A stretch of DNA of 51,757 bases from Candidatus Poribacteria bacterium. Its GTDB lineage: Bacteria > Poribacteria > WGA-4E > WGA-3G. The notes under the pieces were generated by a model. That model had not been told where the DNA came from and did not search any database. It was given only the letters and a program-made list of their open reading frames with translations. The DNA lies in the NCBI GenBank assembly GCA_028818705.1, contig JAPPNJ010000131.1:1-51757 (forward strand). The letters are read 5' to 3'. Numbering within the stretch: position 1 is the first letter of the stretch; every line of letters starts with the position of its first letter. This document shows, piece by piece, positions 35,375 to 43,483 of this stretch. The position numbers and the translations under genes are program-made.

Positions 35375-36316
35375 ATGCCTACAGGACGGATTAAGTACTA
35401 CAATTTCGATAAAGGCTTCGGATTTATCGCGCAAGATAGCAGTGATGCTGATGTCTTCTTACACAGTTCTGCAATTAAACAACCCGAATATGAGGAACTC
35501 CGCGTCGGGCAGCGGGTGAAATACAACATTGTTGAAGGCGAAAAAGGGCTGGTTGCCCAAAATGTTGAAGTTTTGTTGACTCCGACCGAACGCAGATGGC
35601 TCCGACAGGGAAAAGCCATCATTCCGCGCGGTTACGCAGGTTTCCCGGGACAGAATCAAGGTCAGTTGTTCGGTAATGAGGGCACCTCCGCCTTTGATGA
35701 CCAAGCGTCCGGACCAAAACCGATTCGCAGTCGCCGCGATCGAGACACATCTTTGACATCTTCAAAATCGACAGTGAGACCACGTAGTCAGCCCACGCCA
35801 GCAAAAGACTTTGGTGATGAGGATGTGAAAGAACAGACTTCAAAGCAACTCAGCTTCGGTGACCTCTACATCCTTAAGCAGATTAATTTTGAAACACCAA
35901 TGTTTTTCGCATTGTACGACGATGTACAACTTCCGGCGACTGTCCTTGAAATGACGCTCTCTCGTTTGACACTCAATAGTAATGGAAAAGAGCAGCACAT
36001 TCCTAAAACGGATGTTAAATATTGTTATAAAGATGTTGATGCCGAAAGAGTTCAGGCAGCTATTGACATTGACGAAGAAGTCAAAGCACAGCAGCTGACG
36101 CAATCAACCTCCGATGCCCAAGCCTATGAGATTGATACCGAGGCAGTCCAAGACGCCCGAAAAAATAAATCGCCGATTCAGGTTACCCTCCGAGAAGGTG
36201 AAATCTTTCGCGGGATTATAGATTGGGTGAGTCCTTATGAGATTAAGCTCATTTTAGCAAATGGTGCAAAGGTCGTTATCTTCCGGCACGCTGTCTACAC
36301 GCTTTCCTTGGATTAG
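35375..36316 (+). CDS. cold-shock domain protein with Sm/Hfq-like C-terminus
   Basis: A 313-aa predicted RNA-binding protein. Residues 3-68 are a cold-shock domain with RNP1 (KGFGFIAQ) and RNP2 (DVFLHSSAI). A polar linker with Arg/Ser-rich stretches covers about 69-158. Residues about 264-312 read like an Hfq/Sm domain: PIQVTLREGEIFRGIIDWVS, then IKLILANGAKVVIFRHAVYTL, whose FRHAVYTL end matches the Hfq YKHAI-T signature. Residues 160-225 (INFETPMFFALYDDVQLPAT...LTLNSNGKEQHIPKTDVKY) may be a degenerate first Sm-like fold. Cytoplasmic. The next gene starts 8 nt downstream. The CSD call is firm; Sm-like is motif-based inference. Confidence 0.85.
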   Translation: MPTGRIKYYNFDKGFGFIAQDSSDADVFLHSSAIKQPEYEELRVGQRVKYNIVEGEKGLVAQNVEVLLTPTERRWLRQGKAIIPRGYAGFPGQNQGQLFGNEGTSAFDDQASGPKPIRSRRDRDTSLTSSKSTVRPRSQPTPAKDFGDEDVKEQTSKQLSFGDLYILKQINFETPMFFALYDDVQLPATVLEMTLSRLTLNSNGKEQHIPKTDVKYCYKDVDAERVQAAIDIDEEVKAQQLTQSTSDAQAYEIDTEAVQDARKNKSPIQVTLREGEIFRGIIDWVSPYEIKLILANGAKVVIFRHAVYTLSLD

Positions 36317-36324
36317 GTACTGCT

Positions 36325-36894
36325 ATGCAAGCCTATCACGATCTCCTCGATGAGATTCAGCGCGATGTCCAACGTTTACGCGAGGAATCTGGAGGAGTCC
36401 CGTGCCCATCTGACTGCTTTTCCTGCTGCCGAAATACTGCGACGATGGCGATAAGTGAGGTTGAAGCGCGCCACCTGAAAGTCGGATTAGAAATGCTCCC
36501 CGTGCAGCTTCGCATACACATCCGCCAGAAAGCCGAGCAAACCATCAAAAAATTGGCAGCGCACGGCTACGATGCTGAAAATATTATACCCGATGCTGGC
36601 ATGAAAGCAATCGGAGTGATAAAGGGCACGGTTGAGGGTGAGTGTCCTATGTTAATTGGGGGTGTCTGTGCCGTTTACGAACACCGTCCAGTCATCTGCC
36701 GAGTCTGGGGATATCCGATTCATAACGGCAATGAATTAGCCTGTTGTCATAAAACCTTTATTGGACAACGCAGCCGATACCGTCCGCTCAATTACACGCG
36801 TTATTGGAATGAGTGTAAGGGGCTTAGCAGCGAATTGGGTGCTGAGAAGAAAACGCCGAACTGCTATCTTGTCCGTCGGTTGCTGTCTGAATAA
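36325..36894 (+). CDS. YkgJ-family cysteine-cluster protein
   Basis: Predicted metal- or Fe-S-binding protein of the YkgJ/UPF0153 type. The N-terminal cluster is CPSDCFSCC (C-x3-C-x2-CC); the C-terminal part has GECPMLIGGVCAVYEHRPVICRVWG, typical of the family, then LACC and further Cys (NECKG, NCYL). 189 aa. The ATG lies 8 nt after the cold-shock/Sm-like gene, so the two are almost certainly co-transcribed. Function of the family is not established; links to RNA or protein modification have been guessed from context only. Confidence 0.83.
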   Translation: MQAYHDLLDEIQRDVQRLREESGGVPCPSDCFSCCRNTATMAISEVEARHLKVGLEMLPVQLRIHIRQKAEQTIKKLAAHGYDAENIIPDAGMKAIGVIKGTVEGECPMLIGGVCAVYEHRPVICRVWGYPIHNGNELACCHKTFIGQRSRYRPLNYTRYWNECKGLSSELGAEKKTPNCYLVRRLLSE

Positions 36895-36900
36895 GATTCA

Positions 36901-37215
36901 CTATACCAATGTATTTTCGCTTAACTCGCGCAAAAACTGGAACGTATAAATTCCAGTGCGATGCCCATCACTCCAAACCAACCGCACGGCATAGCGTCCT
37001 ACCTGCTGAATGTCCACAAGATTCAGGTTCTCGAAAAAGTCATCGGAGGGTAAGATATGGAAAGCGTTTTTTCCTGAACGTGTTGCGTCGCACCGTGCAC
37101 ATGGGCACCTTTGACGGAGGAGGCGATAGGACAACTTGCTCTGGTGTGAATCCTTCCACTGAATCTCCAAACTTGTATCGGCTCTTTTAATGTGGGTAGG
37201 TCGAAATTTTTGCAT
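36901..37215 (-). CDS. DUF971 (GBBH-like N-terminal domain) protein
   Basis: A 104-aa single-domain protein resembling the zinc-binding N-terminal domain of gamma-butyrobetaine hydroxylase (DUF971). Visible features: IKRADTSLEIQWKDSHQSKLSYRLLRQRCPCARC, with CPCARC as the metal-binding Cys set, and the final GRYAVRLVWSDGHRTGIYTF strand pair. Free-standing members are often linked to Fe-S cluster or Mrp/ApbC genes; here a ferredoxin lies 115 nt upstream on the same strand. No Shine-Dalgarno site is obvious. Ends 6 nt from the convergent YkgJ gene. Confidence 0.82.
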   Translation of the reverse strand: MQKFRPTHIKRADTSLEIQWKDSHQSKLSYRLLRQRCPCARCDATRSGKNAFHILPSDDFFENLNLVDIQQVGRYAVRLVWSDGHRTGIYTFQFLRELSENTLV

Positions 37216-37330
37216 GATCGGTCAAACAGGTTACGACAAAAAACACGGTTGCCGGTTTGCATTACCAAATAGGCTCACAAATCGACAACCGTTCAAGGTG
37301 TCGCAGTCCAAGGATTGCGCTAACTATTTA

Positions 37331-37588
37331 TTATTCAAAATATTCAGCATTAATATCTATGAACTCTTCCCATTCATCAGGGACATCTTCTTCCATAAAG
37401 ATAGCTTCGACGGGACATTCAGGTTCGCATACACCACAGTCGATGCACTCTTCCGGGTCGATGTAGAGCTGATCGACATCTTCGTACTCATCAGCATCCG
37501 GTAGGGGATGAATACAGTCCACTGGACACACATCAACGCACGCACTGTCTTTAACTTCAATACACGGTTCACAAATTACATACGTCAT
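37331..37588 (-). CDS. ferredoxin, two-cluster bacterial type
   Basis: An 85-aa acidic electron carrier. The first half has CEPCIEVKDSACVDVCPVDC, in which the spacing of the first cysteines suits a 3Fe-4S/7Fe-type site; the second half has CIDCGVCEPECPVEAI, a standard 4Fe-4S site. The C-terminal tail is acidic (EEDVPDEWEEFIDINAEYFE). This is the FdxA-like 7Fe layout. AAAGGAG lies 11 nt before the ATG. A consensus promoter at 37819-37847 gives a leader of about 220 nt. Confidence 0.92.
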   Translation of the reverse strand: MTYVICEPCIEVKDSACVDVCPVDCIHPLPDADEYEDVDQLYIDPEECIDCGVCEPECPVEAIFMEEDVPDEWEEFIDINAEYFE

Positions 37589-37818
37589 GCGAAAAAAACT
37601 CCTTTCCGCTTGATTTACAATAAGAGCCTACATATCGCATAGGGGCAACTTCACTTGACGGGCGAGACAGTTCCCTATTTGATGAAGGCATTACAACAAA
37701 AGACATCGTCATGTATGGCACTTTTTTAAAAGTTTCGCCAGTTTTTTTTAGCGTTAGTTTTGGTTTACAAGTTTCTCCAAAATCCACTGTCTGTTGAGTT
37801 ATAATTAGGATAGTATAA

Positions 37819-37847
37819 ATAATACCACAAGTGATTTATTTTGTCAA
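37819..37847 (-). promoter_or_regulatory. sigma-70 promoter of the ferredoxin gene
   Basis: Minus strand TTGACA (37842-37847) and TATTAT (37819-37824) with a 17-nt spacer. The spacer end and -10 read TTGTGGTATTAT, identical over 12 nt to the rpmB promoter. Confidence 0.68.
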
Positions 37848-37994
37848 ATTATATTTTAAATCAAAGGCAATTCCGTTGTAGGGGCAATCTCAAGATCACA
37901 ACCCTTTTCGACAACTAAAAGCCGACTGCTCGCTACTGATAACTGACAATTGATTGCCATCTGTGCCAGCCACTTACCGGTCGCGAATTTCAAT

Positions 37995-38023
37995 TTGACA
38001 AACGCGAATTTTTGTGTTAATAT
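37995..38023 (+). promoter_or_regulatory. sigma-70 promoter of recJ-rel
   Basis: TTGACA at 37995-38000 and TAATAT at 38018-38023, 17 nt apart. Its position rules out upstream in-frame starts for recJ such as 37950. Confidence 0.68.
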
Positions 38024-38108
38024 ATCAAAAGATGAGAAAGCGTTGTTCGCAATCTCATCGCCTCGTCGCAAAGTGCACATTTCCTATCCTAACGACAAAG
38101 GGCGCATC

Positions 38109-40688
38109 ATGAGAAAACCCTCCCGCAAAAAGTGGCAGTTCCCAAATTCAGATTTTGATAAAAGTTTGGCATTGGCATCAGAACTCGGTATTTCTGTATT
38201 TACTGCCCAGATGCTTACCAATCGCGGGATAAAGACTGCTACCGAAGCGCGAACCTATCTCTATCCAACTTTTGAGCAACTCCACTCCCCATTTGAATTA
38301 GCCGATATGGACAAAGCCATCGAACGAATACAGAGAGCGATCTCGCGAGGCGAGAAAATCTGTATCTATGGAGATTATGATACTGACGGCACGACTGCCA
38401 CTGCACTACTTATCAATACCTTCCGACAGATGGATGTTCCCGTCGATTACTATATCCCAAATCGGTATGGAGAAGGCTACGGGTTGAGTAAAGATACCGT
38501 AAAAAAAATCCACCAAGAAAACCGCGCAAAATTGCTAATTACTGTGGATTGCGGCATCACTTCGGTTGAAGAGGTTGCGTTAGCCAATCAACTCGACATG
38601 GATGTCATTGTTACTGACCACCACCAACCAGAGAAGGAACAGCCACGAGCTTATGCCCTGATTTCTCCTAAGATCCCTGGAAATCAATATCCTTGTGAGG
38701 AACTCGCTGGGGTCGGTCTGGCATTCAAATTGGCACAGGGGCTGATAGATGATAGACCGTTTCTGGAATCCTTGCTTGACCTTGTAGCATTAGGCACCGT
38801 CGTGGACATTGCCTCACTAACGAGTGAGAATCGCATTTTGAGCCGCTTGGGATTGGCGGGGCTTAACAAGCGCGAACGTCCCGGAATCCACGCTTTATGC
38901 GAAGCCGCCGGACACGGAATTGACACACCCCTTGACGGAACCGCGCTCTCTTTTAGATTGGGACCCCGTATCAATGCGGCTGGACGGATGGATACCGCAC
39001 GCAAAGTGGTTGAGCTGCTCATTACCGATTCCGATCACATCGCAACCCAGATTGCCTCCCAACTCAATCAAGCAAATCAGCAGCGACAAGATGTGGAGAG
39101 ACGGATCCAAAACGAAGCACTGGAGATTATTGAAAGAGAAGTAGACGATGACACCATAGGAATTGTTGTCGCGAGTGATAAATGGGAGGAAAAGGCACAA
39201 GGCGTGGTCGGCATCGTCGCCGCCCGTTTGATGCAAATCTACCACAAGCCGGTCTTCGTCCTTTCAATCAATGGCGATGAAGCAACAGGGTCCGGGCGTT
39301 GCATAGACGGAATGAGCCTCTCCGATAGTCTCGTCGCCTGCACGGAATTGCTGGTAAGACATGGTGGGCACGCCGCTGCAGCAGGACTGACCATCAAAAC
39401 CGAAAATATCTCCGCATTTAAAGTGGCTTTCAACCGCTTCGCTTGCGAACATCTGACAGAGGAGGCGCTGCAACCTAAGTTGGACCTTGAGTGTGAAACA
39501 CATCTCTCGCTTTTAACGTTAGATACCCTAAAGGAACTCGAACAATTTGAACCTGTCGGAAAGGACAACCCGTCTCCTTGTTTTGGTATCCGACGCGTCA
39601 AAGTTGTTAACGGTACACCTACGGCAATAGGGAAAGAGAAAAACCATCTCCGCATGTATGTTAGCGATGGTATGCTAAAGTTATGTGCCATTGAATGGGG
39701 CGCAGCTGAGAAACTCGTCACAGTCAATAAATCCGATGTCTCCCTTGATATCGCTTTTTCGCCCCAAATCAACGAGTGGCAGGGGCGGCAATCCGTTCAA
39801 CTCATGCTCAAAGATTGGCAGGTGCGTTCCGAGGGTAGAGACATGAAATGGGATATATTTCCCGGACGTGGTGTCCGATCCTCTGTAAAACTTGTTGACA
39901 AACGTAACATGGATAAAAGAGATACGCTTTTAAACTTGCTCGCGAACGAAGAATCCTGTATAATTTATGTACAGGATACTGAGATGTTAGATATTCTGCT
40001 CACAAAACTTTTACCGGAGAGCATTGAAGGCATCGCACGGCACGATGAAACAACATCCGAGGCAGAGGAAGCAGCACTCTTGGAGCAATTAAAAAGTGGA
40101 GAACTTCGGGCAATCGCCTCAAGTAGCACCTTTTCGCTCCTTGAAGGTTTTCCGTTTGTCACACATTTCGTCTTCTGCCATCTAACACCGAGTTTCGATG
40201 AGTTCTTTAAACGCTGCAAACCGGCTTTTGCCTCTGAGGAAACCTCTTATCTGTATTTCCTCTATAGCGACCAAGACGAGAAGCATATACGCAATTGGAT
40301 TGCTCAAAAATATCCAACAGAGAATGAATTACGGCACTTATACGGTGCCATGCGAATGATTGTCCAATCCAATGGCGCAGCAGGATCCCCGGAGATAGAG
40401 ATGCTGGATGGCAGGCTCGGAGCACCGCTAACTGTTCGGACTGGGTTCACTATTTTTGAAGAATTGCAGTGCATCGCAAGGCATGGGGAACCAGGATGCA
40501 AACGCGTCGAGCTCTTACCCGCTCAGAAAAGTGAATTGTCCCATTCGCCGACATATCTGAAAGGCGAGTGGACTAAACGGACGAGTCCCTCTTTTATTAA
40601 ATTTCAGTTAAGGGAAAACATCGAATCTATGTGGGAGCGGATAGAAAATGAGTCTCAAATCGCTGATAAGCCAGATTCAATCGTATAA
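38109..40688 (+). CDS. recJ: single-stranded-DNA exonuclease RecJ
   Basis: 5'-3' exonuclease of recombination and mismatch repair. The DHH core is visible: IYGDYDTDGTTATAL (about 86-100), then LLITVDCGITS, and the signature VTDHHQ near 167. DHHA1 follows with GSGRCIDGMSLSDSL and GGHAAAAGLT near 418, then an OB-like region. The last 260 residues are an extension beyond the core and are less conserved. I chose ATG 38109 (MRKPSRKK) because it lies downstream of the promoter and starts with the family's W-x-F segment. Length is 859 aa, at the long end. It overlaps the next gene by 41 nt. Confidence 0.93.
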   Translation: MRKPSRKKWQFPNSDFDKSLALASELGISVFTAQMLTNRGIKTATEARTYLYPTFEQLHSPFELADMDKAIERIQRAISRGEKICIYGDYDTDGTTATALLINTFRQMDVPVDYYIPNRYGEGYGLSKDTVKKIHQENRAKLLITVDCGITSVEEVALANQLDMDVIVTDHHQPEKEQPRAYALISPKIPGNQYPCEELAGVGLAFKLAQGLIDDRPFLESLLDLVALGTVVDIASLTSENRILSRLGLAGLNKRERPGIHALCEAAGHGIDTPLDGTALSFRLGPRINAAGRMDTARKVVELLITDSDHIATQIASQLNQANQQRQDVERRIQNEALEIIEREVDDDTIGIVVASDKWEEKAQGVVGIVAARLMQIYHKPVFVLSINGDEATGSGRCIDGMSLSDSLVACTELLVRHGGHAAAAGLTIKTENISAFKVAFNRFACEHLTEEALQPKLDLECETHLSLLTLDTLKELEQFEPVGKDNPSPCFGIRRVKVVNGTPTAIGKEKNHLRMYVSDGMLKLCAIEWGAAEKLVTVNKSDVSLDIAFSPQINEWQGRQSVQLMLKDWQVRSEGRDMKWDIFPGRGVRSSVKLVDKRNMDKRDTLLNLLANEESCIIYVQDTEMLDILLTKLLPESIEGIARHDETTSEAEEAALLEQLKSGELRAIASSSTFSLLEGFPFVTHFVFCHLTPSFDEFFKRCKPAFASEETSYLYFLYSDQDEKHIRNWIAQKYPTENELRHLYGAMRMIVQSNGAAGSPEIEMLDGRLGAPLTVRTGFTIFEELQCIARHGEPGCKRVELLPAQKSELSHSPTYLKGEWTKRTSPSFIKFQLRENIESMWERIENESQIADKPDSIV

Positions 40689-42855
40689 TCCAGATGCGGA
40701 AGTTGAGCTCTTAGAGCGATGCTACCGCTTCGCACGAAATGCGCATAAGGGGCAACGCCGGAAATCCGGGCAACCCTATTTTACGCACTGCGTCAAAACT
40801 GCTGAGATACTTGCCGAGCTGCGGTTAGATACGCACACGATCTGCGCAGGACTCATGCACGATGTCCTTGAAGATACAGGTGTTACGCGCGAAGAGATGC
40901 AGGTCCGGTTCGGCGCCAACATCGCCAATCTCGTTGAGGGTGTCACAAAGATCGGACAGTATAAGCTCAGTGTCTCTACACCCACACCCGCCACGACAAA
41001 CACCGTTGAAGACCGTGTCCATCGGCAGCGCCAAGCAGAAACCTACCGAAAACTCCTCTTAGCAACAGCGGAAGATATGCGGGTAATCCTCATTAAGCTC
41101 GCAGATCGGCTTCATAACATGGAGACGCTGAGGTTCCTTTCCAGCGAGAAATGCCAACGAATTGCGAAAGAGACCTTAGAGATTTATGCACCCATTGCAC
41201 ACCGCCTGGGAATCTGGCGTATTATGAGCCGTCTTGAAGACTTGGCGTTCAAGCATCTCTATCCAATCGAATACCGAAAAATTGCCCAGCTCCTGAATCA
41301 GAAACTGACTGAGCGAGAGGCATATTGTGATAAGATGGTGAAGCAGATCCGCCAGGAACTCGAAAAACGCAACATTTTTGCCGATGTCGACGGTAGGACA
41401 AAGCATATCTACAGCATCTACCAGAAGATGCAACAAAAAGGGACACCCTTCAGCGAAATTCGGGACCTCGTCGGTCTTCGGATTCTCGTCAAAAGCGACG
41501 CAGACTGCTATACCGCTCTTGGTGCACTCCATTACAAATGGAATTACCATCCGGACAGGCTGCGAGATTGGATCGGTCAACCCAAGAAAAACGGCTATCA
41601 ATCACTCCATACCACGATCCTTGATGATGGAAAGCCTGTTGAAATACAGATTCGCTCTTACCAGATGCATAAAGTGGCTGAAGACGGCATTGCTGCACAT
41701 TGGAGTTATAAGGAAGGGCTGCCGACAAGTAAACAGGGACGCTCTATTTTCGCGAGTTACAAGCAGATACTCGAAGACATACAAGAGACCCAAGATAGTC
41801 CGCATCAGTTCATAGCATCAATGAAACTGGAACTCTTCCAAGATGAGGTCTACATTTTCTCTCCCAAGGGCGATCTGTTTACGCTACCTGCTGGCGCGAC
41901 TGTGATTGACTTTGCCTATAAAATCCACACCGATGTCGGACATACATGCGTCGGCGCAGAGGTAAATGGGGGGATCGCACCGATTCGGCGCGTGCTTCAA
42001 AGCGGAGACCAAGTTCAGATTCGGACCCAAGTAAATGGCAAACCGAGTCGGAGTTGGCTCCCTTATGTCAAGACCGCCACAGCACGGAGTAAAATAAAAC
42101 ATTGGTTTCGCGAAAAAGATATGGCTGATGCGCTGGAGTTGGGCAAGAAATTTCTCACAGCAGAGTTGCGCGTCTCCTATCTTAACGCGCGTGATTATCT
42201 CAATTCTCCGAAGCTACTGGACATCGCTAAGCAGCTCAAACTCAAAAATCTTGATGAGCTTTTCGTCCGGATCGGCAATGGGAACGAATCCGCTACCCAA
42301 GTCGTTAACTTATTGAAACCTGAGGTGTCGAAACATGAAGTCGAGGCTGCGGAAGAGGTAGAACGCACGCAAAAAACCGCATCAACCCCAGCCATCCAAC
42401 TTGAAAATGACATCGATTTGGGCATGATGCGGATCATGAAGTGCTGTAATCCGATACCGGGTGATCAGGTCGTCGGTTACCTTACTCGGGGACGCGGGGT
42501 TTCTGTACATAGGACAGGCTGTATCCGCATCCTTGATGAACCAGAAAGACTCTTATCTGTTAATTGGCTCGAAAAATCTCCTTCCGAAAACGGAGACCAC
42601 CCGCCTGACATCTACCCTGTTAAAATCTTCGTTGAGTGCAGTGACCGCCCTGGCATGCTGGGTGCTATTACCACTGCTATTGCAAAGTACAAAGTAAACA
42701 TCCGCTCCGGAACTTTCCAACCTTCTACAGAACGTCTTGACGCTACAGCCTCCGATTATCTCACAATAGATGTGACGGGTGCGGAGCAGCTGGAGAAAGT
42801 CATGCAAGCGATTCGTCGTTTAAAGGGTGTAGAACGCGTTATGCGCAAGTTCTAA
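40648..42855 (+). CDS. rel: RelA/SpoT-family (p)ppGpp synthetase/hydrolase
   Basis: Makes and degrades the alarmone (p)ppGpp. The hydrolase HD domain keeps its metal residues (YFTHCVKTAEIL and GLMHDVLEDTG), so hydrolysis should work. The synthetase domain has GRTKHIYSIYQKMQ, RDLVGLRILV and GQPKKNGYQSLHTT. Then come a TGS domain (DEVYIFSPKGDLFTLPAGAT), a helical part with CCNPIPGDQVVGYLTRGRGVSVHRTGC, and a C-terminal ACT domain. 735 aa is the classic long bifunctional form. The start lies inside the last 41 nt of recJ, implying co-transcription and coupled translation. Confidence 0.95.
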   Translation: MSLKSLISQIQSYNPDAEVELLERCYRFARNAHKGQRRKSGQPYFTHCVKTAEILAELRLDTHTICAGLMHDVLEDTGVTREEMQVRFGANIANLVEGVTKIGQYKLSVSTPTPATTNTVEDRVHRQRQAETYRKLLLATAEDMRVILIKLADRLHNMETLRFLSSEKCQRIAKETLEIYAPIAHRLGIWRIMSRLEDLAFKHLYPIEYRKIAQLLNQKLTEREAYCDKMVKQIRQELEKRNIFADVDGRTKHIYSIYQKMQQKGTPFSEIRDLVGLRILVKSDADCYTALGALHYKWNYHPDRLRDWIGQPKKNGYQSLHTTILDDGKPVEIQIRSYQMHKVAEDGIAAHWSYKEGLPTSKQGRSIFASYKQILEDIQETQDSPHQFIASMKLELFQDEVYIFSPKGDLFTLPAGATVIDFAYKIHTDVGHTCVGAEVNGGIAPIRRVLQSGDQVQIRTQVNGKPSRSWLPYVKTATARSKIKHWFREKDMADALELGKKFLTAELRVSYLNARDYLNSPKLLDIAKQLKLKNLDELFVRIGNGNESATQVVNLLKPEVSKHEVEAAEEVERTQKTASTPAIQLENDIDLGMMRIMKCCNPIPGDQVVGYLTRGRGVSVHRTGCIRILDEPERLLSVNWLEKSPSENGDHPPDIYPVKIFVECSDRPGMLGAITTAIAKYKVNIRSGTFQPSTERLDATASDYLTIDVTGAEQLEKVMQAIRRLKGVERVMRKF

Positions 42856-42881
42856 ATCCACTTCAGCGAGTTTCGTTTTGC

Positions 42882-42910
42882 TGTAGGAGCGATCTCCCGG
42901 TCGCGACTTC
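42882..42910. repeat. dispersed palindrome, YTCC-loop family
   Basis: TGTAGGAGCGATCTCCCGGTCGCGACTTCC contains GCGATC and GTCGC arms; nearly the same as the copy at 4038-4070. It lies between the convergent rel and rpmB genes. Confidence 0.5.
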
Positions 42911-42956
42911 CAACCAAAGTGGCTAAAAAGTCGAAAACTAAATAGTCTATTCTTTA

Positions 42957-43166
42957 TTAAGCCGCAGGCATTTTTGATATAACTTTAGCGACTTTCCCGC
43001 TCCGTATACATTTGGCGCAGACCCGGATTCGCTTCGTCCCTTCCTCGGTTTGAACTCGAACCCGTTGGAGATTCGGCATCCAACGCCGCTTTGTGTGTCG
43101 AATGGATTTACTGATCTGGTGTCCTGTTATCGGGCGTTTGCCGCAGACCGTACAGATACGTGACAT
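42957..43166 (-). CDS. rpmB: 50S ribosomal protein L28
   Basis: Small basic protein of the large ribosomal subunit, 69 aa. The start SRICTVCGKRPITGHQIS and later RRWMPNLQRVRV are diagnostic. It is the zinc-binding form: CTVC near the start and CAKC near residue 52 make a full four-Cys site. GAGGAG lies 9 nt before the ATG, with a consensus promoter at 43209-43237. It stands alone, convergent with rel, as is common for rpmB. Confidence 0.96.
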   Translation of the reverse strand: MSRICTVCGKRPITGHQISKSIRHTKRRWMPNLQRVRVQTEEGTKRIRVCAKCIRSGKVAKVISKMPAA

Positions 43167-43208
43167 TATGTAAGCCTCCTCTCTTCTTGTTCTTAAACCT
43201 AAGTGTTA

Positions 43209-43237
43209 ATAATACCACAATTAGAGCCAAAATGCAA
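43209..43237 (-). promoter_or_regulatory. sigma-70 promoter of rpmB
   Basis: Minus strand TTGCAT (43232-43237) and TATTAT (43209-43214) with a 17-nt spacer ending TTGTGG, as in the ferredoxin promoter. Confidence 0.65.
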
Positions 43238-43483
43238 ATTTCTTTATCCTATGTATATTGAGGTATGCGAGGTTTCCTTGGGGAAACACCCCACGGAATG
43301 CCACACGTGCATTCCGTGTTGATTCGCAAAAACACCTCGCTAATCTTCCCTCTACAACTTACTTGTCCAACCATTGACCGCTAACCGCCAATTGCCAACC
43401 GCCACTCCAAAATACACATGATTTTTTTCCCGGAATCTGATACACTAATACTATATCTCTGAAACCTAAGCACCCTATTAAAC
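43238..43483. repeat. rpmB-glycosyltransferase gap with repeats
   Basis: No gene is seen. A partial YTCC-type palindrome occupies 43262-43287; a hairpin GGAATGC/GCATTCC near 43287-43310 is followed by GTGTTGATTC as at 11331-11360; four heptamers of a variant type (TGACCGC, TAACCGC, CAATTGC, CAACCGC) lie at 43375-43402. The promoter of the next gene was not resolved. Confidence 0.5.

Larger units (their letters stand above)
37589..38108. other. divergent control region between ferredoxin and recJ
   Basis: No gene is accepted here. It holds the ferredoxin promoter (37819-37847, minus), the recJ promoter (37995-38023, plus) and seven consecutive heptamers at 37909-37957: CGACAAC, TAAAAGC, CGACTGC, TCGCTAC, TGATAAC, TGACAAT, TGATTGC. 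The repeat array thus sits between the two divergent promoters. Confidence 0.6.

Noticed and set aside
37569..37787. A 72-codon minus-strand reading frame in the ferredoxin leader, overlapping the ferredoxin start by 20 nt.
   Set aside because: No Shine-Dalgarno site, no family-like sequence and composition like non-coding DNA; the leader explanation is simpler.
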